Positions 45,563-53,987 of a DNA stretch of 64,000 nt are shown here, piece after piece. Below the pieces are notes generated by a model. That model was not told the origin of the DNA. It saw only the letters and a program-made list of their open reading frames with translations, and did not search any database. The stretch comes from an uncultured Prevotella sp. Its GTDB lineage: Bacteria > Bacteroidota > Bacteroidia > Bacteroidales > Bacteroidaceae. Both the position numbers and the translations under genes were made by a program. Positions within the stretch are counted from its first letter, which is position 1. Every line of letters begins with the position of its first letter. The stretch is from positions 13,400 to 77,399 of the forward strand of contig CAKPZJ010000011.1 of the NCBI GenBank assembly GCA_934204655.1. Direction: 5' to 3'.

Positions 45563-45693
45563 ATTAAAAAAAATAAAGTAATGCTATTTTTTAGAAAAAA
45601 TGTTACTAATAATGACATAAATAACGCTCTCCATGAGTAACAGGGGCCACGCGGCGCGCACCGCCATGGCTCGTAGCCACCTATATATAATAA

Positions 45694-45735
45694 AGACACC
45701 TGCCAGAAAAGCAAGCGCTTTGCGGGCAGGTGTCT
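45694..45735 (-). terminator. Terminator of lipoprotein 2
   Basis: AGACACCTGCC (45694-45704) pairs with GGCAGGTGTCT (45725-45735), with more pairing inside the loop; the minus strand continues TTTATTATATATA. Confidence 0.7.
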
Positions 45736-45764
45736 GTACATTTACAATAAGTTATTTCAACTCT

Positions 45765-47537
45765 TTATTTTCTCACAAAAGTTGTTCCAGGCTTGCCTTT
45801 GGCATTTACCTGATAAATATTAATCATTCCAGCATTTGGATTAACTGTAGAGTGGTCAAATACATTCGTCGGCGAAGTAACGATAGTAATACCGCAAATA
45901 TAGTTTGTCTTGCTATTATACTGGCTAACCGTAGAGAACTCTACATTGTTGTTCACTCGATTGACATAAGAAATAGTCTTCATATCTGCAGAAACAGCAT
46001 ACCAAGCCCACGCATAATCGGGATCACCCAACTCTGTCTCAGAGAACATATAAGGAGCTCCCCAAGCAGCAGCAGAACGAGTACACAACTCTGGTACGAA
46101 AGCAACGTACTTATTGAGGGCCGATACTAATTGTCCCTCACCGTCACGAGCATCAAAGAAGAGGCCCAACTTTGCTGTTCGCTGAGCGTAATCAATTTCG
46201 ATACAAGCATCCATAATCGCATCATGGCACAAGCCCTTTATACCTATATTATTAGTATGCTTGGTTTTGCCATCAGCATCAGTTAGCGTCACAGCCTTAC
46301 GCGGTTCTGTGAAAGTAACGTCCCAAGAACTTGGGTCTGCGGCTGGCTTAAACTTATTAGCATAAGCAAACACCTTCGTTGTAAATGTATAGTTGCCCTT
46401 GAAGTCCTTAGCCTCTACCTGAGTAATCTCGTAAGGAACGCCATCAACGGTGATGGTACCTGTACGGGGTGCTCCGGTCTCGTTGGCCTTGGCATGTATC
46501 TTGCCACCGGCAACGGTGAGCCAGTCGGTATCGGTATCGCCAGTTCCACTGACGGCAACTACATCCTGCTCATTATCGTTCACCCAAATCTTCTGGGTCT
46601 CGGCAGCAGTGAAGGCCAATGTTGTAGCCATCTTATAGAGCTTGCCAGCCTCGAGCTTGCCCTCTTTAGTCTTGGTATAGTCGCCTGCATAAATCTTACC
46701 ATTGATAGTAGCCGAAACGTTAACACCGGCAAACTCATCGTCCTTGACACCGGGCCAGATAGTCATGTAGGCTGTAGCTACGTTGCCGTTGACCTCGGCC
46801 ACCTTGACGGTGAACTTAGCCTCGCCCTCAGCCTTGGCAGGCAGACTTTTTGCTCCGGGATTGCCACCCGAAATCTGCACCTGGTTGTAGGTGCTCTCGG
46901 TGGTAACGGTGAGGGGTGTACCCTTCTCTACCTTGACACCCTCGGGGAAAGTGGCATCTATCTTAACGACAGAGGTTTTGGGCTTAAAGGTAACATTACT
47001 CAGTGTAGCCTCGGTGTTGTCCTTGTTATAAGCAAGGTTATTCTCGGTATAGATATCGGCCTGGAATACGCTGTGCATGGCGGCACTTTCGAGCGTACCG
47101 TCCTGCTGGCTCAGATTATCAACAAGCGCGCACTTGCCGGCAGCGGCATCGATATACGGCGTGCCACCCTTTGTGGTGCCGATGAGGATGTGCAACAGGC
47201 CAGTGCCCTCGGGTATCACTACATTGCTGGCACGGAATGTGCCCTTGGTACCATTGGCTGATGCCGGGTCATAATATAGAATGGTACTCTTGTTGAACCA
47301 TTTACCATCGGCCTTACGGAAATAGGCAATCAGGTAATCGCCCTCCTGGAAGGAGGTCTTCAGACCGCCACCATCGGGTGTAAAACCTACACGCGAAGCT
47401 GCTGCGAGGTCGGCATTGATAGACAGACTTACGGTCTTGGCTGTGCCTTCACCAGTGTTAACCGGCTCATCGTCAGACGAGCAAGAGGCAAACAGGGCCA
47501 CCACCATGGCGGCGAAAAACATGAGTTTCTTCATCAT
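45765..47537 (-). CDS. Fimbrillin-like/BACON lipoprotein 2
   Basis: 590 residues from ATG 47537 (47534 also possible). Lipobox LFASCSS. Fimbrillin-like part (SINADLAAASRVGFTPDGG, about 25-270), BACON-like module (TDWLTVAGGKIHAKANETG, about 330-375) and the C-terminal domain starting KDFKGNYTFTTKVFAY. Same architecture as lipoprotein 1 but strongly diverged. The ATG is 2 bp after the stop of the peptide gene at 47540, with GGGAGGAC as a rare clear ribosome binding site. Confidence 0.8.
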   Translation of the reverse strand: MMKKLMFFAAMVVALFASCSSDDEPVNTGEGTAKTVSLSINADLAAASRVGFTPDGGGLKTSFQEGDYLIAYFRKADGKWFNKSTILYYDPASANGTKGTFRASNVVIPEGTGLLHILIGTTKGGTPYIDAAAGKCALVDNLSQQDGTLESAAMHSVFQADIYTENNLAYNKDNTEATLSNVTFKPKTSVVKIDATFPEGVKVEKGTPLTVTTESTYNQVQISGGNPGAKSLPAKAEGEAKFTVKVAEVNGNVATAYMTIWPGVKDDEFAGVNVSATINGKIYAGDYTKTKEGKLEAGKLYKMATTLAFTAAETQKIWVNDNEQDVVAVSGTGDTDTDWLTVAGGKIHAKANETGAPRTGTITVDGVPYEITQVEAKDFKGNYTFTTKVFAYANKFKPAADPSSWDVTFTEPRKAVTLTDADGKTKHTNNIGIKGLCHDAIMDACIEIDYAQRTAKLGLFFDARDGEGQLVSALNKYVAFVPELCTRSAAAWGAPYMFSETELGDPDYAWAWYAVSADMKTISYVNRVNNNVEFSTVSQYNSKTNYICGITIVTSPTNVFDHSTVNPNAGMINIYQVNAKGKPGTTFVRK

Positions 47538-47539
47538 GG

Positions 47540-47749
47540 TTAGTCCTCCCACAGATTAAAGTTGTTGTCCTTGGGGGCGAGAGCGCCACCATCACCGTGA
47601 TTAAGGTCATCGGAATCGACAGTAGAGTCAGCAGAGACGTTGAGCAGATTGCCAGCTTCAATTCCGCGAGTCTTCACACATGGCTTGAGATACGCTTGCT
47701 TTACTCCCTGTAAGCCATCCACGCAGGAGTAGCGTAATGTTTTGTCCAT
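47540..47749 (-). CDS. Small KP-motif peptide coupled to lipoprotein 2
   Basis: 69 residues from ATG 47749; the frame is open to 47932 but that part runs through the leader. YLKPCVKTRGIEAGNLLNVS, then an acidic tail (STVDSDDLNHGDGG) and the end NNFNLWED. See the paralogue at 45265. Short Bacteroidales proteins with a KP start, an LL-x-x-S core and an acidic W-ending tail are widespread and uncharacterised as far as I know. First gene of its two-gene operon. Confidence 0.75.
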   Translation of the reverse strand: MDKTLRYSCVDGLQGVKQAYLKPCVKTRGIEAGNLLNVSADSTVDSDDLNHGDGGALAPKDNNFNLWED

Positions 47750-47872
47750 ATTATGCTCGTTTAAGTTATTAATATCGTTATATATAAGGTATTGACAACT
47801 CCCATAGGAGAAATCATCATTCGCAAATGCCCCGGAGCCATCGCACAGGATATACCGAGTACAATCTGCGAG

Positions 47873-47880
47873 CAAATCTA
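47873..47880 (-). promoter_or_regulatory. -7 box (TAGATTTG) of the peptide/lipoprotein 2 operon
   Basis: TAGATTTG on the minus strand, giving a leader of about 120 nt before ATG 47749. No good TTG at -33. Confidence 0.45.
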
Positions 47881-47996
47881 CGAAAAAAACATGAATTATT
47901 AAAGACTTTTGAGTATTTTTTTTCAAAAACAAGAAAAATAATGCGCAACATTGCGCAATCAGCAGCCGTGAGGAAAGCGGAGACGATGGCTGCCAG

Positions 47997-48215
47997 CGGA
48001 AAAAGGCAAAAGGTAAAAGGGCAAAAAAGGATTTTGAAAGGTAAAACGCAAAAGGCTAAAAAGGTAAAAAGCGATCCCAGCATGCTGGCGATGGTTTTCC
48101 GCGCACCAATGGCGGTCGCAGAAATCGCAGAGACCGACCTTTACGTTTCCAGGAGCCACCTTTAGCGAGCTGGGAGCCGTCTTTAGAAGTCTAAAGACCG
48201 GTCTTTTCATTTTTT
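47997..48215. repeat. R3 composite element, copy D
   Basis: Long purine arm 47997-48072 (repeated GGTAAAA units, ending GGTAAAAAGCG), core 48129-48211 (AGACCGACCTTTACG ... AAGACCGGTCTTTTC, two GGAGCC-TTTAG units inside). Its opposite pyrimidine arm (GCGCTTTTTACTTTTTTAC) is at 48589-48660, with R2 copy 3 in between, as if R2 had inserted into R3. Confidence 0.7.
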
Positions 48216-48316
48216 GCGATGGCTGCTGGTATTTGGGATGTATCCAGGCCAATGGTGGAAATGGTTGCCGTTTATGGGATAAATATCACTGCACCTATGC
48301 CAGTGGCTCGCAAGCA

Positions 48317-48532
48317 GCGCGCGCTGTAAGCGCAAAAGTTTAGAGCCTGGGGCAACGCCCCAGGTGCTATCCCCCTAAAAGCGATGCGCGCTGTAGGCGC
48401 AAAAGTAGCCATAGGCGTTATTCCCAGGAGTTAACGCTTCGCTACTTTTGCGCCTACAGCGCGAAAATAGTTTGGTGATTATTTACCTGGGGCGTTGCCC
48501 CAGGCTCTAAACTTTTGCGCTTACAGCGCGCG
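48317..48532. repeat. R2 nested-palindrome element, copy 3 (most symmetric)
   Basis: Mirror-symmetric about 48425. From outside in: GCGCGCTGTAAGCGC / GCGCTTACAGCGCGC, CCTGGGGCAACGCCCCAGG / CCTGGGGCGTTGCCCCAGG (each itself a palindrome), GCGCTGTAGGCGCAAAAGTAGC / GCTACTTTTGCGCCTACAGC and GCGTTA / TTAACGC. The gap 47881-48690 is filled by R3 copy D and this element; no gene. Confidence 0.75.
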
Positions 48533-48690
48533 TAACTTACTCGGACATCCCCCTAACAACCATTGACATGTAGAATATTAGCGCCAGCGCGCAGGGAGCG
48601 CTTTTTACTTTTTTACTCTTTTACCTTTTTACCTTTCAAAGTGCTTTTTTACTTTTCAAGAATATCTTCACACTTCCCTTAGCCACTCTG

Positions 48691-49053
48691 TCAGGCCGAG
48701 ACGAGAGCCCCCTTGGCCTTGCGGCTGCAGTATCGCTCGCACTGAGCACAGATGTCGTAGCCCAGCATGGCCCCGAGGATAAAATCTTCCTCGGGGGTAA
48801 GTTGGCTGAGCGGTCGCGTCACCATCATCCGTATCGCCTCCAGGCACTCGCGACGGCCAAAGAAGAGATTGAGGCGGTCGTTGCCCACAGGCAAGAGGAT
48901 GTAGTTGATATGCTGATGGCGGAGGCGGTTCACGGCATAGTCCTCATACTTCTTGTTGAACGTGAAGAGCACCATCTGGCGCACTCCCTTCTGGTACTCA
49001 TAGATGTGGTTCATCAGTACCTTCATATCGGCTGGCATTTTAGCGGTCTGCAT
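48691..49053 (-). CDS. DUF2023 family protein
   Basis: 120 residues. [38 protein letters not shown] and [20 protein letters not shown] with CAQCERYC are typical of DUF2023, a small family nearly always found beside flavodoxin. The conserved cysteines (CAQCERYC) hint at metal or Fe-S binding, but no function is known. It lies 43 bp downstream of the flavodoxin gene and is probably co-transcribed. Confidence 0.85.
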   Translation of the reverse strand: MQTAKMPADMKVLMNHIYEYQKGVRQMVLFTFNKKYEDYAVNRLRHQHINYILLPVGNDRLNLFFGRRECLEAIRMMVTRPLSQLTPEEDFILGAMLGYDICAQCERYCSRKAKGALVSA

Positions 49054-49096
49054 AGTGTGGGTCTCCTCTTTCTGGTTATCTATTATCGTTATCGGC

Positions 49097-49600
49097 TTAG
49101 AGCGAGGGGCTTATCTGGGCCACCCAGGCGTCGATACGGCTGTCGGTACGGTCGTCCTCGTTGACATCGTCGAGGGCCAGGCCCACGAAGTGGCCGTCTA
49201 TCACCGCGGCAGAGTCATCGAAGGTGTAGCCCTCGGTAGACACCTGTCCCACCACCGTGGCCCCACTGTCCTTGACTGCATCGTACAGCTCGGCCATGCC
49301 TCCGCAGAACGTATCGCTGTACGACTCGCCGTCGCCGCAGCCAAAGAGCGCCACCACCTTACCTTTGAGGTCGGCCGAAGCCAGCACCTTGACGCCATCG
49401 TACCAGTCGTCCTGCATATCGCCGGCTCCCCAGGTCGAGGTGCCAAGGATGAGATTCTGATAAGCGGCCACGGTATCGGCCGAGAAGTCGGCCACATTGT
49501 ACACGTCGGCTGCCTGAACGCCCAACTTATCGGCTATCTTACCGGCGATAGCCTCACAGGTTCCCGTAGAGGAACCGTAAACAACACAAGTCTTGTTCAT
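49097..49600 (-). CDS. fldA: Flavodoxin
   Basis: 167 residues from ATG 49600 (49612 adds MNRN). FMN phosphate loop [15 protein letters not shown], aromatic FMN loops [15 protein letters not shown] and [17 protein letters not shown], and the long-chain insertion (about 120-145) mark a long-chain flavodoxin, a low-potential electron carrier that replaces ferredoxin. Promoter TTG-N20-TACCTTTG lies at 49659-49689. Partner of the DUF2023 gene. Confidence 0.93.
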   Translation of the reverse strand: MNKTCVVYGSSTGTCEAIAGKIADKLGVQAADVYNVADFSADTVAAYQNLILGTSTWGAGDMQDDWYDGVKVLASADLKGKVVALFGCGDGESYSDTFCGGMAELYDAVKDSGATVVGQVSTEGYTFDDSAAVIDGHFVGLALDDVNEDDRTDSRIDAWVAQISPSL

Positions 49601-49658
49601 ATTTCTATTCATTTTAAGGGTTTATACGCTGACCGTCCCTAAGGGAACTGTCTACATG

Positions 49659-49689
49659 CAAAGGTAGTGTAAACAAGAACATTACGCAA
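49659..49689 (-). promoter_or_regulatory. fldA promoter (TTG-N20-TACCTTTG)
   Basis: TTG (49687-49689) and TACCTTTG (49659-49666) on the minus strand, about 58 bp before ATG 49600. Confidence 0.65.
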
Positions 49690-49865
49690 TACCCAAAAAT
49701 GATGTTTCTGTCCACGACGACCACCAGCCCTGCGGGGGCACCGAGCAGCCGTACATAGCCGATAATGAGGATAAAAAAGGGAGATAAGCGCCGCGGCCGC
49801 CCTACCCTATACACCAAAATAGGTAACCACTGGCTACGGGGCGGCCGTGGACCGCAGACCGTGGG

Positions 49866-51251
49866 TCAGCGAGCCGTGGGCATGGACATCGACTGCATCC
49901 ACCGTCCGCGGAAGAGGCGGAAGAGGAAGACTGAACCACGGAATGTAAGCTCGATGGCCATAGCTATCCACACACCCTTGAGCCCATACGAGGGGGCCAA
50001 CAGCGCAGCCAGGGTAAGGCGCACGCACCACATGGAGGCCAGGTTCATCAGAGCAGGCTTGAGGGTGTCGCCCGCGCCCACACATACGCTATAAGTGACT
50101 ATCGAGGCGGCAAAGAAGGGTTCGGCGAAAGCCTCAATGCGCAGCACGGTGGTGCCCAGGGCGCGTATCTCGTCGACCGGCGACAACAGGCTGATCATCT
50201 CGGGGGCAAACACGTACATCACCGCCCCCATAAAAGCCATGACCACCATGCCCAGCGCCACTGTCATATAGGCGAAGCGGCGGCAGAGGTCGAGCCGGCG
50301 CGCCCCGTGGGTCTGGCCCACCAGGGTCGAGGCTGCGTCGCCTATACCGTAGCCCGGCATATAGCAGAGGCTCTCGGCGGTAACGGCAAACGAATTGGCG
50401 GCGATGGCCACGTTGCCTAAGGGGGCCACGATAAGGGTACTCACCACCTGGGCACCGCTCATCAGCACCGACTGGATGGCTATGGGCAGGCTGATGCGGG
50501 TGGCGTTGCGCACATAGTCCCACACCCAGCGAAAGGGGGCCGTGTCCTGACGCAGGGCCAGGATGCGGTTGCGGCAGATGGCCACCCAGGCCATGGAGAG
50601 CGACACCACGATATAAGCACAGAGGGTGCCTAAGGCTGCACCCGAGACCCCGAGGCCGAGCACGTAGATAAAGACATAGTTGAAAGCCACGTCGAGCACG
50701 CACATGGCTATGCTGAGCATGCTGGGCACATGCATGTTGCCCGAGCTCTTGAGCATGGCTGCGTTGAGGTGGAACAGCAGCACAAAGGGCATGGCCAGCG
50801 CGAAGATAAGGAAGTAAGCCGAGGAGCCCGAGGCTATGTCGGCACCACCACCCAGCCAGTAGGGCAACCGGCTGTGTATGCCCACACCCACCAGCATGAT
50901 GACCAGGCTGACGGCCAGGCCACAGACGAGCGCATGGCGGAACACCTGGCGCGCACGGACAAAGTCGTTGGCGCCAATGAAGTGGGCCACCTGGACGGAG
51001 AAGCCCGTAGACGTGGCCCCGAGTACGCTGCCCATCAGCCAGGTGGTAGACTCGACCAGGCCGATGCTGGCCGAGGCCGCCGCGCCTAAATGGCCCACCA
51101 TGGCGGCATCGATGAAAAACATAAGTACCGTGGTAATCTGGGCCAGCATGGACGGCACGCTCAGGTCGACGATGAGCCGCAGCTTATCGCACGTGGGCAG
51201 CTGTCCGCCCATACGTATCTTCTCTAACAGAGCCTCGCTTCGCTTTACCAT
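49866..51251 (-). CDS. MATE family efflux transporter, second copy
   Basis: 461 residues, 12 membrane helices. LSVPSMLAQITTVLMFFIDA, TTWLMGSVLGATSTGFSVQV and SFAVTAESLCYMPGYGIGDA belong to the MATE family (DinF/NorM side). Monocistronic with its own -7 box TACCTTTG at 51270-51277. The frame ends at 49866 without a visible intrinsic terminator in the 250 bp before flavodoxin. Confidence 0.92.
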   Translation of the reverse strand: MVKRSEALLEKIRMGGQLPTCDKLRLIVDLSVPSMLAQITTVLMFFIDAAMVGHLGAAASASIGLVESTTWLMGSVLGATSTGFSVQVAHFIGANDFVRARQVFRHALVCGLAVSLVIMLVGVGIHSRLPYWLGGGADIASGSSAYFLIFALAMPFVLLFHLNAAMLKSSGNMHVPSMLSIAMCVLDVAFNYVFIYVLGLGVSGAALGTLCAYIVVSLSMAWVAICRNRILALRQDTAPFRWVWDYVRNATRISLPIAIQSVLMSGAQVVSTLIVAPLGNVAIAANSFAVTAESLCYMPGYGIGDAASTLVGQTHGARRLDLCRRFAYMTVALGMVVMAFMGAVMYVFAPEMISLLSPVDEIRALGTTVLRIEAFAEPFFAASIVTYSVCVGAGDTLKPALMNLASMWCVRLTLAALLAPSYGLKGVWIAMAIELTFRGSVFLFRLFRGRWMQSMSMPTAR

Positions 51252-51269
51252 AACTTATCTTACTGAGTG

Positions 51270-51277
51270 CAAAGGTA
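51270..51277 (-). promoter_or_regulatory. -7 box (TACCTTTG) of the MATE gene
   Basis: TACCTTTG on the minus strand, 18 bp before the ATG and just downstream of the terminator of the candidate small RNA. Confidence 0.55.
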
Positions 51278-51290
51278 ATTAATAGAATCG

Positions 51291-51525
51291 AAAAAAGCGA
51301 CTCCATCCTCATGGAATCGCTCTCTAAAACCTGATTTCTACACTTCTCTCTATCTCTCTCAAATCTCTCGCTTACGTTATCCTATGCCCGGTTGGCCAGT
51401 GATGGCCATGCCGTGGCTCTCTCTTTCTTACCTTAAAACAACTATGGCAATCGCTGTTGCCAACCTGGTTGCGTGTAGTGTTATCCCAATCTTTATTACC
51501 TTCTAAATACCTATCGTATTCGTTT
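51291..51525 (-). ncRNA. Candidate stand-alone structured small RNA (~235 nt)
   Basis: Minus strand: a promoter (TTG 51562-51564, TAACTTTG 51532-51539) and, about 235 nt on, a textbook intrinsic terminator (AGCGATTCCAT / ATGGAGTCGCT, then TTTTTTCG). No open frame of note lies between. The transcript can fold: GGTTGGC near 51460 pairs with GCCAACC near 51386, extended by CAG/CTG, with GCCAT/ATGGC inside. The 3' third is purine-rich (repeated GAGAGA). It lacks the marks of tmRNA, RNase P or SRP RNA. I could not assign it to a known family; 6S RNA cannot be excluded. Confidence 0.5.
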
Positions 51526-51531
51526 CTGATG

Positions 51532-51564
51532 CAAAGTTACGACAGATGGTAATCATGGGCACAA
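51532..51564 (-). promoter_or_regulatory. Promoter of the candidate small RNA
   Basis: TTG (51562-51564) and TAACTTTG (51532-51539) on the minus strand; spacing 22 bp, slightly long. The -33 end overlaps the FKBP terminator hairpin. Confidence 0.5.
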
Positions 51565-51602
51565 GAAAAGTGCCCGATAGTTACAAATCGGACACTTTTC
51601 TT
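51563..51602 (-). terminator. Terminator of the glyS-FKBP operon
   Basis: AAGAAAAGTGCCCGAT (51563-51578) pairs with ATCGGACACTTTTCTT (51587-51602), one mismatch. The A/T-rich stem ends serve as the T-tract. Confidence 0.65.
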
Positions 51603-51629
51603 GACTTATATCAAACTACTGCGACAGCA

Positions 51630-52253
51630 TCAGTTACTCCCGGTCTCTGGGACCTGGGTTCCGGGCCTGTGGAACGATACCATGGTGATGTCGAAGACCA
51701 GGTCCGAGCAAGCGGGGATGGCCACCGATGAGCTCGAGGTCGAATAGGTAGCCGTGCCATAGGCCAGGCCGTACGGGATGGTAACCAGCCAGCGGTCGCC
51801 AGGGTGCATGTGCATCAGGGCGGTGGTAAAGCCGTCTATCATCTTACCCACGCAGAGTGTCACAGGCTCCATGGTAGGCAGGTTGTAGTCGCCTGCCCAC
51901 GTCTGGTCAAACACGTAGCCTGCCGCGAAGCTCTTGCTGGGTATGAAGCGGCCCCGGTAGTGTATGGTGGCCGAGTCGCTGTACATGGGCGATACCGTGC
52001 CGCTTCCCTCGTGTAGCACCTGGGCCACTATGTAGCTCTCCGGCGTCTGCCCCACGTTCTCGGGCAGGCTCCAGCTACGTATCAGCTTGTAATTACCGGG
52101 GTTGTTCTTGGCCGTCTGATAAGCCGTATTAAAATAGGTGTCGTTGCGCTCCTGCCAGTTGTCAAACTCGCTTTCCTCTGCGGGGGTCTCCGAGCACGAC
52201 GCTGCTATGAGTGGCAGCGCCAAGAGCAACAGCCTTACTATGTACTTGGTCAT
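51630..52253 (-). CDS. FKBP-type peptidyl-prolyl isomerase lipoprotein
   Basis: 207 residues. Lipobox LIAASCS (Cys 20). The FKBP domain occupies the C-terminal half: DSATIHYRGRFI, VFDQTWAG, GFTTALMHMHPGDRWLVTIPYGLAYG and DLVFDITMVSF. It probably helps fold outer-membrane or periplasmic proteins. A lipoprotein FKBP just downstream of glyS is common in Bacteroidales; the gap is 50 bp. Confidence 0.9.
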   Translation of the reverse strand: MTKYIVRLLLLALPLIAASCSETPAEESEFDNWQERNDTYFNTAYQTAKNNPGNYKLIRSWSLPENVGQTPESYIVAQVLHEGSGTVSPMYSDSATIHYRGRFIPSKSFAAGYVFDQTWAGDYNLPTMEPVTLCVGKMIDGFTTALMHMHPGDRWLVTIPYGLAYGTATYSTSSSSVAIPACSDLVFDITMVSFHRPGTQVPETGSN

Positions 52254-52303
52254 TAACGTTGTGGTTTAAGCCCCCACCACACGGGCGGGGGCAGATATGA
52301 TTA

Positions 52304-53842
52304 TCAGATAAGTTTCTTGAGCAGACTGGTGATGCTTACGCGGTCCTCGATGATACTGCGCAACTGCTCCACGGGTACGCGCTCCTGCTTCATGGTGTCG
52401 CGGTAACGCAGGGTGACCGTGTTGTCCTTGAGGGTGTCGCCATCGACCGTCACGCAGAAAGGAGTACCGATGGCATCCTGGCGGCGGTAACGCTTGCCGA
52501 TAGAGTCCTTAGCCTCGATGTGCGTGTTGAAGTGGAACTTGAGGTCGTTGACAATTTCCTGAGCCTTCTCGGGCAGCCCGTCCTTGTTAACCAGGGGCAG
52601 GACAGCACACTTAACAGGGGCGAGGGGCTCGGGCAGGCGCAGTACGACACGGCTGCCGTTCTCGAGCTGCTCTTCGGTGTACGAGTGGCACATCACGCTG
52701 AGGAACATACGGTCTACACCGATAGAAGTCTCCACATCGTAGGGAGTGTAGCTCTCATTGGTCTCGGGGTCGAAGTATTTAATCTGGTGGCCACTGAACT
52801 TCTCGTGCTGCGACAGGTCGTAGTCGGTACGCGAGTGGATACCCTCGACCTCCTTGAACCCGAAGGGCATACGGAACTCGATGTCGGTAGCGGCATTGGC
52901 GTAGTGGGCCAGCTTCTCGTGGTCGTGGAAACGGTAGTTCTCATCGCCCATACCCAAGGCTTCGTGCCAGGCCAAGCGGTGCTTCTTCCAGTACTCGAAC
53001 CACTGCATCTCAGTGCCGGGCTTGCAGAAGAACTGCATCTCCATCTGCTCGAACTCGCGCATGCGGAACACAAACTGACGGGCCACGATCTCGTTGCGGA
53101 ACGCCTTGCCTATCTGGGCGATGCCAAAGGGCAGCTTCATGCGGCCTGTCTTCTGCACGTTGAGGTAGTTGACAAAGATTCCCTGCGCCGTCTCGGGCCG
53201 CAGATATATCTTGTTGGTCGCGTCAGACAGGGAGCCTATCTCGGTAGAGAACATGAGGTTGAACTGGCGCACATCGGTCCAGTTCTTGGTGCCGCTGATG
53301 GGGTCTACGATATTCTCGTCCAGTATTATCTGCTTCAGCTCGGCCAGGTCAGGGCCCTGCATGGCTGCGGTGTAGCGGGCGTGCAGCGCGTCGCGCTTCT
53401 TCTGGTGCTCCAGCACGCGGGGGTTGGTCTCGCGGAACTTCTTCTCATCAAAGGCATCGCCAAACTTCTTCGCGGCCTTAGCCACTTCCTTCTCTATCTT
53501 CTCATCGTACTTGGCTATCTGGTCCTCGATGAGGTTGTCGGCGCGGTAGCGCTTCTTTGAGTCGCGGTTGTCTATCAAGGGGTCGTTGAAAGCATCAACA
53601 TGGCCCGAGGCCTTCCACACGGTGGGGTGCATGAATATGGCGGCGTCGATACCGACGATGTTGCTGTGCAGCAGAACCATCGATTTCCACCAGTATTCCT
53701 TAATATTGTTTTTCAGCTCAACACCGTTCTGACCGTAGTCGTACACGGCAGCGAGCCCGTCATAGATATCCGAGCTGGGAAACACAAAGCCATACTCCTT
53801 GCAGTGGCTTACTATCTTCTTAAAAACGTCTTCTTGTGCCAT
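52304..53842 (-). CDS. glyS: Glycine--tRNA ligase (single-chain, dimeric type)
   Basis: 512 residues. Class II synthetase of the eukaryote-like alpha2 type. AQEDVFKKIVSHCKEYGFVFPSSDIYDG, LRPETAQGIFVNY, IAQIGKAFRNEI (motif 2), FRMREFEQMEMQFF, and SIGVDRMFLSVMCHSYTEE (motif 3), followed by the anticodon-binding domain (LPLVNKDGLPEKAQEI). First gene of a two-gene unit with the FKBP lipoprotein. Promoter -7 box at 53875-53882. Confidence 0.95.
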   Translation of the reverse strand: MAQEDVFKKIVSHCKEYGFVFPSSDIYDGLAAVYDYGQNGVELKNNIKEYWWKSMVLLHSNIVGIDAAIFMHPTVWKASGHVDAFNDPLIDNRDSKKRYRADNLIEDQIAKYDEKIEKEVAKAAKKFGDAFDEKKFRETNPRVLEHQKKRDALHARYTAAMQGPDLAELKQIILDENIVDPISGTKNWTDVRQFNLMFSTEIGSLSDATNKIYLRPETAQGIFVNYLNVQKTGRMKLPFGIAQIGKAFRNEIVARQFVFRMREFEQMEMQFFCKPGTEMQWFEYWKKHRLAWHEALGMGDENYRFHDHEKLAHYANAATDIEFRMPFGFKEVEGIHSRTDYDLSQHEKFSGHQIKYFDPETNESYTPYDVETSIGVDRMFLSVMCHSYTEEQLENGSRVVLRLPEPLAPVKCAVLPLVNKDGLPEKAQEIVNDLKFHFNTHIEAKDSIGKRYRRQDAIGTPFCVTVDGDTLKDNTVTLRYRDTMKQERVPVEQLRSIIEDRVSITSLLKKLI

Positions 53843-53874
53843 ATTGTTAGCTTTATTTCATTATATATCAACTG

Positions 53875-53882
53875 CAAAGTTA
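53875..53882 (-). promoter_or_regulatory. glyS -7 box (TAACTTTG)
   Basis: TAACTTTG on the minus strand, 32 bp before the ATG. Confidence 0.55.
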
Positions 53883-53987
53883 CTATAAAAATGGAGACCA
53901 CCCAAGATAAATGATTATAATTTAAGTTTTTATATCACTTTAGCTGTCCGCGGCAGCGGCGTGAGCACCCCTGACCATCGCGAAAAT

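Noticed and set aside
12781..48532. CRISPR array
   Set aside because: The repeated palindromes are dispersed and mirror-symmetric, not regularly spaced direct repeats with unique spacers, and there are no cas genes.
51291..51525. tmRNA, RNase P RNA or SRP RNA at the candidate small RNA
   Set aside because: Lacks the tRNA-like ends, the GAGGAAAGUC block or the conserved SRP tetraloop; length also does not fit the first two.
52520..53560. 346-codon plus-strand open frame
   Set aside because: Antisense shadow of glyS.
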